From the NCBI GenBank assembly GCA_913057435.1, contig CAJXNY010000003.1:62001-126000 (forward strand): DNA of 64,000 nt, read 5' to 3'. The translations under genes and the position numbers were made by a program. The notes beneath the pieces were generated by a model. That model saw only the letters and a program-made list of their open reading frames with translations. It searched no databases and was not told the origin of the DNA. This document shows, piece by piece, positions 29,342 to 39,166 of this stretch (within the stretch, counting starts at the first letter, position 1; each line of letters opens with the position of its first letter). This stretch comes from an uncultured Oceanospirillaceae bacterium. Its GTDB lineage: Bacteria > Pseudomonadota > Gammaproteobacteria > Pseudomonadales > Balneatricaceae.

Positions 29342-29893
29342 GTCAGCATTCCTTTATTGCAGTGAGTTCTGTTTCAGCGAGACGCTATTAACGGGTGTTT
29401 TCAGCATGGTTAACAACCGCAGATTAATCAAATCTGACAACCTGATTACAGAGCACTACAAAGCAGTGACATTTTAGCGCACAATCGACCCCATCCAGAC
29501 CATCAGACCCGCTTGATAAAGACCGCAGAAACAGTCGAAATTGCCTCCTCTTTCAGTGGCTTATCGCCTTTTATAACTCTGGGCATTATCTGAGAATAAT
29601 TCCCAGTTTGCTGGGAAATTTTACGCTCTTGCTGGCTGAATATATCCCACGTCAATGGACTGGAAACATTAGTTTCATACATACAAACCACCACTTAAAT
29701 AATTTAACCAAACCAGAAAAAAATTATTATTGTCATAAAAATCAAAAAGTTAAAATAACCAACCTACCTAAACATGGAGGATAAAAAACAGCTCTGCCTC
29801 AATTTGAAAAACATATAAACATGAATAATATTACTGAACACCATGAGCGCAGCAAAAACAGCCACACCCATGGATTCATATCAGCAAAACGGC
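29342..29893. other. 552-bp region with no confirmed gene
   Basis: The right half (29690-29870) is clearly AT-rich compared with flanking genes. A possible minus-strand frame of 59 codons (29503-29682, MYETNVSSPLTWDIF...) has only a weak RBS, and a 31-codon plus-strand frame at 29821 overlaps the end of the aldehyde dehydrogenase gene. I do not consider either proven. No terminator hairpin or promoter pair stands out. Confidence 0.5.
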
Positions 29894-31240
29894 TTATGCA
29901 ACCCAGATTGACTTGACATTACAAAACTCACGAATGCCATGCTCTCCAAGCTCACGCCCCAACCCTGAAGCCTTGATGCCACCAAAGGGCATACGCACAT
30001 CACTGGCGACCTGGGCATTAACAAAAACAGCCCCAGCTTCGATTTGACGCGCCATCATCTCGCCTTTTTCAACATCAGCCGTCCAGATACTTGCCCCCAG
30101 CCCAAAGCGAGTAGCGTTCGCCAGGACAATCGCATCCTGCTCATCACGGGCACGCACAATACTGGCTACCGGACCAAACAACTCTTCATTGAAGGCTGTC
30201 ATCCCCAGCTGGACGTTATCCAGAATAGACGGCGCATAATAGAAACCCTCCCCTTCAACTGGCTCACAGCCCAGCAATGGAACCGCACCCTCAGCAATAC
30301 TCTCCTTCACCTGAGCGTGCAGCTCATCGCGTAAATCAGCCCGGGCCATTGGCGCTATAGACTCACCAGGTTTCAATGCCTGTACACGCGCCACCAGCTT
30401 TTCAGTAAATTCACGGGCAATGGCATCAACAACGATAAAGCGCTTAGCCGCAATACAGATCTGGCCTGCATTGGAGTAACGCGCTCGCACAGCCACGTCT
30501 ACTGCCTGATCCAGATCCGCATCTTCCAGTACGATAAACGGATCAGAGCCGCCCAGCTCCAGCACTACCTTTTTAAGGTTCGCACCGGCCAGCGCGCCTA
30601 TCTGCCGTCCGGCACGCTCACTACCGGTAAACGCCACCCCATGCACGCGCGGATCAGCAATCACTCTGGCCGCCTGGTCATTATCGATATACAGATTGGT
30701 AAACAGACCTGCTGGCGCACCGGCATCGACCGCCAGCTGCACCATCGCAGCAGCACAGCGGGGTACGTTCGGCGCATGCTTAAGCAGCGCACTGTTACCC
30801 GCCATCAACGTCGGTGCCAGAAAACGAAATACCTGCCAGTAAGGGAAGTTCCACGGCATAATCGCCAGCACTGCCCCCAGTGGCTCGTAGGACACCAGAC
30901 TGCGAGACGCAACGGTTTCGATCAACTCATCCTGCAGCATCCCTTCAGCATGCTCGGCATAGTGTCGGCAAGCCACAGCACACTTATCGACCTCACCGAG
31001 CGCCTCAGCCAGCAGTTTGCCCATCTCTTCATGGGCCATTTGCGCCAACTGTTCACGGCGCTGTTCAATCAGCTCAGCGATACGGATCAGCAGTGCACCT
31101 CGCTCAGAAAAGCGAGTACCACGCCAGTACGCAGCCGCCTGCGCAGCCTGCTCCAGCGCACAGTCCAGCTCAGCATTCGGCAGCAGTGGGAAACTTTCCA
31201 GCAAGGTATTATCAGCCGGGTTACGAGACGCAAAAGTCAT
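29894..31240 (-). CDS. NAD(P)-dependent aldehyde dehydrogenase (succinate-semialdehyde type)
   Basis: A 448-residue ALDH-superfamily enzyme. Motifs are PLGAVLAIMPWNFPYWQVFRFLAP, FTGSERAGRQIG in the cofactor site, the general-base LELGGSDPFIVLEDADLD, the nucleophile region NAGQICIAAKRF, FNEELFGPVAS and MPFGGIKASGLGRELG. Its features fit the NAD-dependent succinate-semialdehyde dehydrogenase group (GabD/Sad-like), but the substrate cannot be fixed. The start is an ATG at 31240 behind CTGGAG; a 71-codon upstream extension has no support. Single-gene unit. Confidence 0.88.
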   Translation of the reverse strand: MTFASRNPADNTLLESFPLLPNAELDCALEQAAQAAAYWRGTRFSERGALLIRIAELIEQRREQLAQMAHEEMGKLLAEALGEVDKCAVACRHYAEHAEGMLQDELIETVASRSLVSYEPLGAVLAIMPWNFPYWQVFRFLAPTLMAGNSALLKHAPNVPRCAAAMVQLAVDAGAPAGLFTNLYIDNDQAARVIADPRVHGVAFTGSERAGRQIGALAGANLKKVVLELGGSDPFIVLEDADLDQAVDVAVRARYSNAGQICIAAKRFIVVDAIAREFTEKLVARVQALKPGESIAPMARADLRDELHAQVKESIAEGAVPLLGCEPVEGEGFYYAPSILDNVQLGMTAFNEELFGPVASIVRARDEQDAIVLANATRFGLGASIWTADVEKGEMMARQIEAGAVFVNAQVASDVRMPFGGIKASGLGRELGEHGIREFCNVKSIWVA

Positions 31241-31558
31241 CAGATATCTCCAGATCAGTATCGGTGTTAGTCCATGGCACATAGGTATAACAAAGTAGCA
31301 ATACACCACTTTGCTATTGCCCCCAGCCGGTGAACACCTTTCACACGCACCTGACGGCATTTCGCCCACGATAAGCCGACATGCTAGAAACACAAAGCCC
31401 CGCAGACAAAGGCCAGTCAGTTGCCTTTTATGGAGCCAATCGCACCTCAACATTCCGGCTGCCAGAAAATAGCCTTCGATCAGCTTTCCTCTTGATCGCC
31501 GAGCCTCTATGATGCGCCGCCTATCTTCCTGTTAAACCACAGTTATGAGGCCAACCCC
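31241..31558. other. Divergent 318-bp intergenic region between the ALDH and TauE genes
   Basis: This region must hold promoters for both flanking genes. It contains an inverted repeat with TAGCAA and TTGCTA arms 9 nt apart near 31296-31316, close to the ALDH start, a possible operator. No small gene is convincing. Confidence 0.4.
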
Positions 31559-32305
31559 GTGGAGTTAACCAGCGCGCTTATCGCGTTCGCAGCAATTATT
31601 GCCTTTGCCACCTACGTGCAAACCGTCACCGGCTTTGCCCTGGGCATGATTGTCATGGGGGCTGTCACCACCTTTGACCTGGTACCGATCGCCTTCACCT
31701 CTGTCGTTATCAGCCTGGTCACCCTGGCCAACGGCCTCTTTGCCATCAAAGGCAATATGCACGCCCTGAACAAAAAAACCGTCCTGATTACCACCCTGGG
31801 CATATTCCCAGGCCTGGCCATCGGGCTCTGGTTACTGGATTACCTGAGCGCTGAGTTTGCCAGCACACTTCAGGTTCTGCTGGGCATTACCATTATCGGC
31901 GGCGGCCTGATGATCATGCTCAAGCCTGAACCAATGAAAACCATCTCCAGCAACGCTACATTTGCTGGCGCAGGCACTACAGCGGGCTTACTGGCAGGTA
32001 TGTTCAGCATGGCCGGGCCACCGCTGGTCTATCAGTTTTACCGCCAGCCGTTTGAAATGCTCACCATCCGCCTGTCACTGCTAGCGATATTCCTGCTCTG
32101 CTCACTCATCCGCACCGTCATGGTCGGCGCCCAGGGCGGGTTGACGATGGATATGTTCACCTTCTCAGCGATCTGCCTGCCCATTGTTGCTGCATTTACC
32201 TGGCTGGGCCGAAAGTATCCACCACCGGTCAGCAATAACACGCTACGCCGCATCGCGTTTGGCCTGTTGATTGTTATTGGCATCTCACTACTGATCACGG
32301 TTTAA
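31559..32305 (+). CDS. TauE/SafE family membrane transporter
   Basis: A 248-residue membrane protein of the TauE/SafE (formerly DUF81) family with about seven or eight hydrophobic segments and the internal duplication typical of the family (TVTGFALGMIVMGAVT near residue 22 and GAGTTAGLLAGMFSMAGPPLVYQFYR in the second half). Family members export sulfite, sulfoacetate or related organic anions. No sulfur gene is adjacent, so the substrate is open. The start is GTG at 31559 after ATGAGG. Confidence 0.85.
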   Translation: MELTSALIAFAAIIAFATYVQTVTGFALGMIVMGAVTTFDLVPIAFTSVVISLVTLANGLFAIKGNMHALNKKTVLITTLGIFPGLAIGLWLLDYLSAEFASTLQVLLGITIIGGGLMIMLKPEPMKTISSNATFAGAGTTAGLLAGMFSMAGPPLVYQFYRQPFEMLTIRLSLLAIFLLCSLIRTVMVGAQGGLTMDMFTFSAICLPIVAAFTWLGRKYPPPVSNNTLRRIAFGLLIVIGISLLITV

Positions 32306-32397
32306 CCCAAACAAAGATCAACGTCCGATACTGGCGCTCACAGCAAAAACAATACAGTTAGGATGAAACGCCAGTACAGACTCAAGGATCAAGTGCA

Positions 32398-33285
32398 GTG
32401 AAACCTTCCGATATACGCGATATGTTACTTTTAGCAGCCCTCTGGGGCGCATCGTTTTTACTGATGCGTATCGCCACCCCGGCATTCGGCCCAGCCCTAC
32501 TGGTAGAGCTTCGCGTTTTGCTGGCAGCCCTGTTTTTACTGCCTTTTGTGTTACGTCTGAGCCTGCTCAAGCAGGCTCAGCGTAAAGCCATACCTCTGCT
32601 CGTTGTCGGCACATTCAACTCAGCACTGCCTTTCGTACTGTTTTCATGGGCTTTGCTCGTACTTTCAACAGGCTTCACCGCCATCATTAATGCCACTGCA
32701 CCCTTATTTGGCGCACTCATCGGTGCTGCGCTGTATCAACAGGCACTGACTCGGGCAAAAATACTGGGCATGCTAACCGGCCTCCTTGGTGTCACCTGCC
32801 TGATCAGCAGCAAAGGTGATCTGAACCTCACCAGCACCATTCTGACTCTGACGGCGGCACTCGGAGCTGCCGCCTGCTATGGCTTTGCCGCCAATTACAG
32901 CAGCCAGCAATTGAAAGAAACACCCGCACTGGTACAAGCATTTGGCAGCCAGCTGGCTGCCGCTATCATCCTGTTAATACCTGCTCTTTTATGGTTACCA
33001 GCAGAACAACCGAGCATGACGGACTGGTTGGCGGTTATCACGCTTGGCATTGCCTGTACCGGCATCGCCTACCTGCTCTACTTCCGCCTGATTACTAACA
33101 TTGGCGCCACCAGCGCCATTAGCGTGACCTTCCTGATCCCCGCATTTGCCATGACGTGGGGATGGCTCTTTATCGACGAGCCCGTCAGTCTGATGATGAT
33201 TGGTAGCTGTCTCATCATCCTCACCGGCACAGCTCTGACAACAGGGCTGATCAAACGCAAAAAAAGCCAGCCCTGCAATACTTGA
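32398..33285 (+). CDS. EamA/DMT family transporter
   Basis: A 295-residue drug/metabolite transporter with ten predicted membrane helices in two EamA repeats. Recognisable parts are ALWGASFLLMRIATPAFGP in helix one, FSWALLVLSTGFTAIINATAPLFGALIGA, and CTGIAYLLYFRLITNIGATSAISVTFLIPAFAMTWGWLFIDEP in the second repeat. It probably exports a small metabolite or amino acid. Start GTG at 32398 behind AAGGA. Lies 92 bp after the TauE gene on the same strand. Confidence 0.88.
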   Translation: MKPSDIRDMLLLAALWGASFLLMRIATPAFGPALLVELRVLLAALFLLPFVLRLSLLKQAQRKAIPLLVVGTFNSALPFVLFSWALLVLSTGFTAIINATAPLFGALIGAALYQQALTRAKILGMLTGLLGVTCLISSKGDLNLTSTILTLTAALGAAACYGFAANYSSQQLKETPALVQAFGSQLAAAIILLIPALLWLPAEQPSMTDWLAVITLGIACTGIAYLLYFRLITNIGATSAISVTFLIPAFAMTWGWLFIDEPVSLMMIGSCLIILTGTALTTGLIKRKKSQPCNT

Positions 33286-33486
33286 GCTCCTACTAAGCGC
33301 TACCGGGGTTCTTCTTTCAGAATAAAGCCCCGGCACAGCTCACTGTTTATCAAAAAATACCCATGCAGCAATTGATAATTTTCAGCAGATGATTAAGGTG
33401 TTATGGATAATAAGTTACTACCAACGTCTTAAGACGTAAGAGTGGTAACACCAATAAAACTAATAATATCCAGCAAGACACCCACT

Positions 33487-35421
33487 ATGACTAATCTGAT
33501 AAAAAACCTGGGCAGCCCCCTGCTACGCCCAATACTGTTCGCAGTGATAGCGATCATCGTCGTTCAGACGCTTACCCTGCTCGGGGTGACCCGAGACAAC
33601 ATCAACCAGCTGGTCAATAGCACCAGCAGCACCCTCAGTGCAGGCAGCCAACAGATGGAACAACGCCTGCAACAAGCCGAGCAAACCATCAGCCACTCAA
33701 TTGAAACCCTTACCGAGAAAACCAGCGACACCCTGACAAGCACCCTGGAGCGCCGCCTGAGCAAAGAGCAGCAGCAAGTTGCCAGCCTACTGACCAATGC
33801 GACCCAGCAAACCGCCAACGCCCTGGCTGAAATGATGGCTATCGCCGCCCCCCAGGCGATCTGGGACAAAGACAGCCCTGCCCTCACACAACTGGTGCGA
33901 AACCTGCATCGAAATAAGAATGTAGTATTCGCCCGCTACTACGATATCGACGGCAAACCTTTAACCCGACACCTGGACAAACGTCAGGCCAAGGTGAAAG
34001 CGCTGATCAAGAATGGCAAAGGCCGCCGTACGATGGATAAAGTAATCGATGCCGCCCGTAAAGACCCTGAGATCTACCTGGTCGAGGTTGACATCAATCC
34101 TCGTGGCGCCGTGATCGGCCGCTTTATGCTGGCAGTCTCAAACAAGCAGGCACGGGATGCCAGCCTGGCACTGGAGCAGCGCTTTGACCGCCTTATAAGC
34201 ACCAGCCGAATGGCTGTCACCATGGAAATTAACGGTCAGGCCAAAAACACTCAGGACACCCTGCAACAGGCAGTGAAAGAAACTCTGGCGACTAACCAGC
34301 AAATCAATCAGCAAGCAGCACAGAGCATGCTGAGCAGCGCCAGCACCCTGATGGAGAAGATGACCGCCATCATGGTCGGTCTGGGTATACTGATGATCAT
34401 CCTGCTGGCCATTATTATGGGCATGCGCATTATCACCAAACTGACTGCCCTGACTGGCGCCCTGCGCGAGCTGGCTAGCGGTGATGGTGACCTGACCCGT
34501 CGCATACAGATCAGCAGCCGCGATGAGATCGGCCTCATGGCTTCAACCATCAACAGTTTCATCGAGAAAATCCAGCAACTGGTGCAACAGGCCACCCAGG
34601 CCGCTGACAGCACCTCAGGCCGTATCAGCGATATCAACCGGAGCTGCAGTAACGCCCATCAGGCTGTAAACCACCAGAACGAACAACTGCAACAAACCTC
34701 CGTCGCCATCACCCAGATGTCGCAAACCACCGGGCAGGTTGCCGAACGAATCCAGCAAAATCTGGCTAATGTTGACGAAATCCGCTTTGCCGGCCAGGAA
34801 GCGGGCAACATATCCCGTGATGTCCGAGACAACATCCGCCAGCTCGGCACCGAAGTGCGCGGCGCTGCCGATGTAGTTAACAATGTGGCCAGCCAGAGCG
34901 AGGATATTAATGCCATTCTGGATGTCATCAAAGGCATCGCCGAACAGACCAACCTGCTTGCACTCAACGCCGCAATCGAGGCTGCCCGCGCAGGTGAGCG
35001 AGGCCGTGGTTTTGCCGTCGTCGCTGACGAAGTCCGCGATCTGGCCAGCAAAACCCAGGCCTCCACCGAAAGCATCCAGCAACAGATCAATGCCCTGCAG
35101 ACTCGGGTAAACAGCGCCGTCAGTGTGATCAACAGCGCCAGCGACAACGCCGAAACCAGCATCATCGCTATCGACAGTTCAGACCAGAAGATCCAGGCAA
35201 TCTCCAGCGCGGTACAGAAGCTGTACGACTTCACCCACGACATCGCCGCGATGGCGGAAGAGCAGTCGCAGGTCTCGCACGAGATCACCCACAGCGTCGA
35301 GAAAATAAGCGGCCACGCCAACACAACCGCAGATGCCGTCAGGGACAACGCCAGCACTGCTGACGACCTGAGCAGACTGTCATACTCACTCAAATCCACC
35401 CTCGGTCAATTCCGAGTCTGA
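33487..35421 (+). CDS. Methyl-accepting chemotaxis protein
   Basis: A roughly 644-residue chemoreceptor. An N-terminal membrane helix (about residues 12-36) is followed by a Gln/Thr-rich coiled-coil and a periplasmic sensor of about 250 residues with [17 protein letters not shown] and [15 protein letters not shown], which resembles a single-Cache-type fold. A second membrane helix ([18 protein letters not shown]) leads to a HAMP domain and the signalling domain with the hairpin tip [38 protein letters not shown]. The ligand is unknown. A GTG 15 codons upstream is a possible alternative start. The C-terminus lacks a CheR-tethering pentapeptide. Confidence 0.92.
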   Translation: MTNLIKNLGSPLLRPILFAVIAIIVVQTLTLLGVTRDNINQLVNSTSSTLSAGSQQMEQRLQQAEQTISHSIETLTEKTSDTLTSTLERRLSKEQQQVASLLTNATQQTANALAEMMAIAAPQAIWDKDSPALTQLVRNLHRNKNVVFARYYDIDGKPLTRHLDKRQAKVKALIKNGKGRRTMDKVIDAARKDPEIYLVEVDINPRGAVIGRFMLAVSNKQARDASLALEQRFDRLISTSRMAVTMEINGQAKNTQDTLQQAVKETLATNQQINQQAAQSMLSSASTLMEKMTAIMVGLGILMIILLAIIMGMRIITKLTALTGALRELASGDGDLTRRIQISSRDEIGLMASTINSFIEKIQQLVQQATQAADSTSGRISDINRSCSNAHQAVNHQNEQLQQTSVAITQMSQTTGQVAERIQQNLANVDEIRFAGQEAGNISRDVRDNIRQLGTEVRGAADVVNNVASQSEDINAILDVIKGIAEQTNLLALNAAIEAARAGERGRGFAVVADEVRDLASKTQASTESIQQQINALQTRVNSAVSVINSASDNAETSIIAIDSSDQKIQAISSAVQKLYDFTHDIAAMAEEQSQVSHEITHSVEKISGHANTTADAVRDNASTADDLSRLSYSLKSTLGQFRV

Positions 35422-35446
35422 CCGTAACCCTCACCAAAACACGGGC

Positions 35447-35475
35447 ATAAAAAAAGGCGACCATCAGGTCGCCTT
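35447..35475 (-). terminator. Intrinsic terminator of prpE
   Basis: AAGGCGACC (35454-35462) pairs with GGTCGCCTT (35467-35475) over a 4-nt loop; on the minus strand a U-run follows. It ends the minus-strand prpE gene and lies just past the convergent chemoreceptor gene. Confidence 0.9.
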
Positions 35476-35518
35476 AAAGGAGCTAAGGGCAGGGTCAACA
35501 AGTACCCTGTATTGCTAT

Positions 35519-37411
35519 TTACGCACTTACCAGACCGCGCTCACCCATGATCTCTTCGATCTCAGGCAGGCTGGCTGGGTCATCAATGGTGGAAGGAATG
35601 CTGTATTCCTTACCGTCTGCGATCTGACGTAGCAGCTTACGCAGAATTTTACCAGAGCGTGTCTTCGGCAGACGCTGCACAACAATTGCACGCTTGAAGC
35701 AGGCAACCGCACCGATCTCTTTACGCACCAGCGCAACCAGCTCGGCCTGCAGTTCATCTTCCTCAATATCGACGCCGTTTTTCAGCAGCACCAGACCAAC
35801 AGGCTCCTGGCCTTTGAGTGGGTCGTTAATACCGATAACCGCACACTCAGCAACCGCATCATGACCGGCAACGATCTCTTCCATCTCACCGGTAGACAGA
35901 CGGTGACCGGCAACGTTAATCACATCATCGGTACGACCCATGATGAACACGTAGCCATCATCATCTTTGTAACCACCATCACCGGAACTGTAATAACCTG
36001 GGAACTCGGTCAGGTAGCTGGTACGGAAACGCTCGAAGTCACCCCACACCGTTGGCAAACAACCTGGAGGCAGTGGCAACTTAAGAACAATGTTGCCCTG
36101 CTCACCGTTTGGCAGTTCGTTACCTTCATGGTCCAGCACACAAACATTGAAGCCAGGTACTGGCACAGTAGAGGAGCCCGGTTTCGGCGCTTTAGCCTCA
36201 ACACCCATCATGTTGCCGCAGATCGCCCAGCCGGTCTCAGTCTGCCACCAGTGATCGACGACTGGCTTACCTGTTTTCTCAACGGTCCAGTGGTACGTTG
36301 GTGGATCCAGACGCTCGCCCGCCATGAAGATGGTCTGCAAGTTGGACAGGTCGTACTTAGCCAGCTCAGCCGCGTCAGGGTCTTCTTTCTTGATCGCACG
36401 GAAAGCTGTTGGTGCAGCGAACAGCGCTTTACACTTGTGCTCAGCACACACACGCCAGAACGCACCCGCATCCGGTGTACGGATCGGCTTACCTTCGTAT
36501 ACAACCGTGGTACAACCTGCCAGCAGCGGCCCGTAACAGATGTAGGAGTGACCCACCACCCAGCCAACATCGGACGCCGCCCAGAACACATCGCCCGGCT
36601 CCATGTTGTAGATGGCTTTCATCGAGTATTTCAGCGCAACCGCGTGGCTACCATTGTCACGTACCACACCCTTCGGCTTGCCTGTTGTACCCGAGGTGTA
36701 CAGGACATACAGAGGATCGGTTGATTTAACCGGTACACAATCCGCTGGCTCAGCGCTAGCAACCGCTTCAACCCAGTCCATATCACGACCTTCGATCATT
36801 TCAGCAACCGCTTCAGGGCGCTGTAACACAACAACCGCACCTGGCTTATGGGCAGATTTTTCAATCGCCTGGTCCAGCATCGGCTTATATTCAATGACCT
36901 TGGAGATTTCGACACCACAGGACGCTGTTACCATAACTTTAGGTTCAGCATCGTCGATACGCACCGCCAGCTCATGGGGCGCAAAACCACCAAACACAAC
37001 AGAGTGAACAGCACCCAGACGAGCAACGGCCAGCATCGCTACCAGCGCTTCAGGAATCATCGGCATGTAAACAACAACCCGATCACCCTTCGCGACGCCC
37101 TGCGCCTTCAACACACCGGCGAACTTCGCCACATCGTCACGCAGCTCAAGGTAGCTGATCGTGCGTTTGGTATCGGTAACAGGCGAGTCGTAGATCACAG
37201 CAGCCTGATCACCACGGCCGTTTTCGACATGGTAATCCAGCGCCAGATAGGCGGTGTTCATTTCACCATCGGCAAACCAGCGATCCATCCCATTGTCGTC
37301 TTTAGACAGAATGGTCTGTGGTTGTTTGTACCACGCAATGGCTTCGGCTTTTTCACCCCAGAATGCTTCTGGCGCTTCGATGGATTTGGAATACTCTGCT
37401 TGGTAGGACAT
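35519..37411 (-). CDS. prpE: Propionyl-CoA synthetase
   Basis: A 630-residue adenylate-forming enzyme that makes propionyl-CoA from propionate, ATP and CoA. The N-terminal WYKQPQTILSKDDNG, VVFGGFAPHELAVRIDDA, P-loop LYTSGTTGKPKGVVRD, DVGWVVGHSYICYGPL, WWQTETGWAICGN and the hinge FIMGRTDDVINVAGHRLSTGE are all present; Lys of TRSGKILRK is the usual acetylation site. Sequence around DRWFADGEMNTAYLALDYH is typical of PrpE rather than Acs. No methylcitrate-cycle genes are adjacent. Two palindromes upstream may be operators. Confidence 0.92.
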   Translation of the reverse strand: MSYQAEYSKSIEAPEAFWGEKAEAIAWYKQPQTILSKDDNGMDRWFADGEMNTAYLALDYHVENGRGDQAAVIYDSPVTDTKRTISYLELRDDVAKFAGVLKAQGVAKGDRVVVYMPMIPEALVAMLAVARLGAVHSVVFGGFAPHELAVRIDDAEPKVMVTASCGVEISKVIEYKPMLDQAIEKSAHKPGAVVVLQRPEAVAEMIEGRDMDWVEAVASAEPADCVPVKSTDPLYVLYTSGTTGKPKGVVRDNGSHAVALKYSMKAIYNMEPGDVFWAASDVGWVVGHSYICYGPLLAGCTTVVYEGKPIRTPDAGAFWRVCAEHKCKALFAAPTAFRAIKKEDPDAAELAKYDLSNLQTIFMAGERLDPPTYHWTVEKTGKPVVDHWWQTETGWAICGNMMGVEAKAPKPGSSTVPVPGFNVCVLDHEGNELPNGEQGNIVLKLPLPPGCLPTVWGDFERFRTSYLTEFPGYYSSGDGGYKDDDGYVFIMGRTDDVINVAGHRLSTGEMEEIVAGHDAVAECAVIGINDPLKGQEPVGLVLLKNGVDIEEDELQAELVALVRKEIGAVACFKRAIVVQRLPKTRSGKILRKLLRQIADGKEYSIPSTIDDPASLPEIEEIMGERGLVSA

Positions 37412-37474
37412 AGCACCGGCCCTTTTATTGTTTTCGTTGACAATCGTTAAAAATCGAGGCGCTTACTTATTATT

Positions 37475-37643
37475 ATTGTAGACAGTTGCCCCGTCTCGTT
37501 GGCAACAACTCTAACCAAACCTGCGCCAGAACGAACTACGACAAAAGGCGAACAAACCTACAAAAACAACGCCAGAACCTGACAAAAAGCAGAAGATACA
37601 AGGGATAGCGCGGGCTGAAGAAAAAACCTACATTGTCGACAAT
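37475..37643. promoter_or_regulatory. Two ATTGTnGACA-type palindromes upstream of prpE
   Basis: A perfect 12-bp palindrome ATTGTCGACAAT lies at 37632-37643 and a close variant ATTGTAGACAGT at 37475-37486, about 221 and 64 bp before the prpE start. The pattern TnGTnnnACnA is typical of GntR-family (FadR/VanR-like) operators. No GntR gene is in the window, so the regulator is inferred. Confidence 0.5.
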
Positions 37644-37724
37644 AATTACGGAGGGCATATGGATCATCCTACAATCCATACTTTTGGCTCACTCTAGCCC
37701 TGCCCTAAAGCAGGTGCCAACAGC

Positions 37725-37760
37725 CAAAAAAACAAAGCTCCGGCCGAGGCCAGAGCTTTT
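37725..37760 (-). terminator. Intrinsic terminator of panD
   Basis: AAAGCTC and GGCC (37734-37745) pair with GGCC and GAGCTTT (37748-37759), with one internal mismatch; on the minus strand the stem is followed by G and a run of U. About 45 bp past the panD stop. Confidence 0.85.
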
Positions 37761-37804
37761 GTCAGTACAACACAGCTGTTTCCAGCCGCCGATTCAGCAA
37801 GCAA

Positions 37805-38239
37805 TTACATCTCTTTGCTCTGTACTGGAATCGCTTTCTTGGTGCCCGTCAGCACGTTACGAGCACGCAGCTCATCATCGCTGCAACCTGCACCACCATC
37901 AGATTTAGCATTTTCGAAGTAGCACAGCATTGGCTGGTGCGCTTCCGCTTCCTGCTCATCCATCTGCACGTAAGCAGCAATGATCAGCAGATCGCCTTTA
38001 TTTGCCTTATGGGCGGCAGCACCGTTCACAGAGATCACACCGGAGTTATCTTCCGCACGGATCGCGTAAGTACTGAAACGCTCGCCGTTATTGATGTTAT
38101 AAATATGAATCAATTCATATTCCTTGATGCCAGAGCGATCAAGCAGCACGCCATCAATGGCACAGGAGCCTTCATAGTGAAGCTCTGCGTGGGTGGCTGT
38201 AACTCGATGTAACTTAGCTTTCAAGAATGTCTGCAGCAT
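37805..38239 (-). CDS. panD: Aspartate 1-decarboxylase proenzyme
   Basis: PanD makes beta-alanine for pantothenate and CoA. The proenzyme self-cleaves between Gly24 and Ser25 ([10 protein letters not shown]), leaving a pyruvoyl group. [36 protein letters not shown] matches the family core. The protein is 144 residues, about 18 longer than E. coli PanD: an insertion with [18 protein letters not shown] lies between YFEN and the terminal KKAIPVQ. panB and panC are not adjacent. The start MLQTF at 38239 is preferred over the ATG two codons upstream. Confidence 0.93.
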   Translation of the reverse strand: MLQTFLKAKLHRVTATHAELHYEGSCAIDGVLLDRSGIKEYELIHIYNINNGERFSTYAIRAEDNSGVISVNGAAAHKANKGDLLIIAAYVQMDEQEAEAHQPMLCYFENAKSDGGAGCSDDELRARNVLTGTKKAIPVQSKEM

Positions 38240-38568
38240 AACCAAAACCTGCTCAAAAAATTCATTCCGGAATAGTCCGGTCCCTAACCTGATCGCGACG
38301 ACCCCGCCATCCGATCAACCCTCGCACCCCTGACACATGATGTCAGCAGCATGGAGACATCTGACGTGCCTCTTTTTGCATACCATACATGGCATGCACC
38401 CACCGAACCAAAGCCCGACGGAAAGCGCGCATTTTAACAGTTTCCAGGGAAAAAGCAGCACTGGCAGCACTCAGCACACCAGACAGTGAAGAGAAAAGCG
38501 TACGGTACCGGGGAAATAAAGCAGACATATGAAACCCAGCACCGTGACGTCATTCACAACTACACAGC
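38240..38568. other. 329-bp region upstream of panD without a supported gene
   Basis: It contains a short hairpin CTGACA/TGTCAG around 38332-38348 and should carry the panD promoter. A 61-codon minus-strand frame (38343-38528) has no RBS and a biased composition, so I do not call it. Confidence 0.45.
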
Positions 38569-38742
38569 TTATTCAGACACTGCTGGAACATCACCGAGCA
38601 ACTCACGTAAGCGATCCAGAACCAGATAAACCCCATACTGCTCTGATTCTGACAAAACAAGATCGCCACGGTGCGTAAAATGAGCCTGTAAGTGATCCAA
38701 CAAAGCCCCCGCCTGTATTACTTGATTTGACTGTTCTTCCAT
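38569..38742 (-). CDS. 57-residue hypothetical protein
   Basis: The frame encodes MEEQSNQVIQAGALLDHLQA, then HFTHRGDLVLSESEQYGVYLVLDRLRELLGDVPAVSE. It has a good RBS (ACAGGGAT seven bases before the ATG) and a natural amino-acid composition: a helical N-terminus, a short linker and a second amphipathic helix rich in Leu. It resembles small helical-hairpin proteins but I cannot assign a family. It starts a few bases beyond the terminator of the neighbouring HTH gene on the same strand and probably has its own promoter. Confidence 0.5.
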   Translation of the reverse strand: MEEQSNQVIQAGALLDHLQAHFTHRGDLVLSESEQYGVYLVLDRLRELLGDVPAVSE

Positions 38743-38769
38743 TACACATCCCTGTCATCTATAAAGACA

Positions 38770-38817
38770 AAAGCCCCATCCGTTTCATCTGACAAATGAT
38801 GAATCGGACAGGGCTTA
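38770..38817 (-). terminator. Terminator of the hydroxylase-HTH operon
   Basis: AAGCCC (38771-38776) with the adjoining CATCCGTTTCATC pairs with GATGAATCGGAC and GGGCTT (to 38816). On the minus strand the stem ends in UUUUGUCUUU. Confidence 0.7.
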
Positions 38818-38839
38818 CTGTCAACAATAATTGACAGGT

Positions 38840-39160
38840 CTAAAAATTATCAACGAAGTATTTAACACCAAAGAAATTCGCCAGCTTATTCATATTGGTA
38901 ATACAGATAGCCTGCTCCTTCGTGTGGAACTTCCAGATAAACGTGTGGGAAATATCTGTCTGCTCAGACAATAGATTATAGCTCCCTTTACGCCGCCGCT
39001 CATTGATTAAAGAGGAGGACGCCAGATAGTCTGTAATACGACTCCTCAGTTCGGATTCAAGCTCCTGAACACCAATCACGTCATAAAATTGCCGGAGGCG
39101 CTCCTTTAACTCCATGATCTCGACTTGTCGCGAAACCTCGATCGCCAATGCTGGCCCCAT
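38840..39160 (-). CDS. Small protein with C-terminal helix-turn-helix-like region
   Basis: A 106-residue protein of no known family. The N-terminal half is a charged amphipathic helix (IMELKERLRQFYDVIGVQELESELRSRI). The C-terminal half looks like a lambda-repressor-type HTH (LSEQTDISHTFIWKFHTKEQ as recognition region, then NMNKLANFFGVKYF, matching the usual helix that ends in LaeaLgV). It begins 7-8 bp after the hydroxylase gene, whose last codons contain its RBS (AAGGAG), so the two are co-translated. It could be a regulator of the hydroxylase operon, which is an inference from position. Confidence 0.6.
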   Translation of the reverse strand: MGPALAIEVSRQVEIMELKERLRQFYDVIGVQELESELRSRITDYLASSSLINERRRKGSYNLLSEQTDISHTFIWKFHTKEQAICITNMNKLANFFGVKYFVDNF

Positions 39161-39166
39161 CACTCC

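Larger units (their letters stand above)
37412..37804. other. 393-bp intergenic region, prpE promoter side and panD 3' end
   Basis: Besides the palindromes and the panD terminator listed separately, it contains a plus-strand GGAGGG followed by ATG at about 37658 that opens only a 12-codon frame. I see no gene here. Confidence 0.5.

Noticed and set aside
29503-29682. 59-codon minus-strand frame in the gap before the ALDH gene
   Set aside because: Weak RBS and no family resemblance; left as an undecided possibility, not called as a gene.
38343-38528. 61-codon minus-strand frame upstream of panD
   Set aside because: No ribosome binding site and an Ala/Arg/Ser-biased composition; probably chance.
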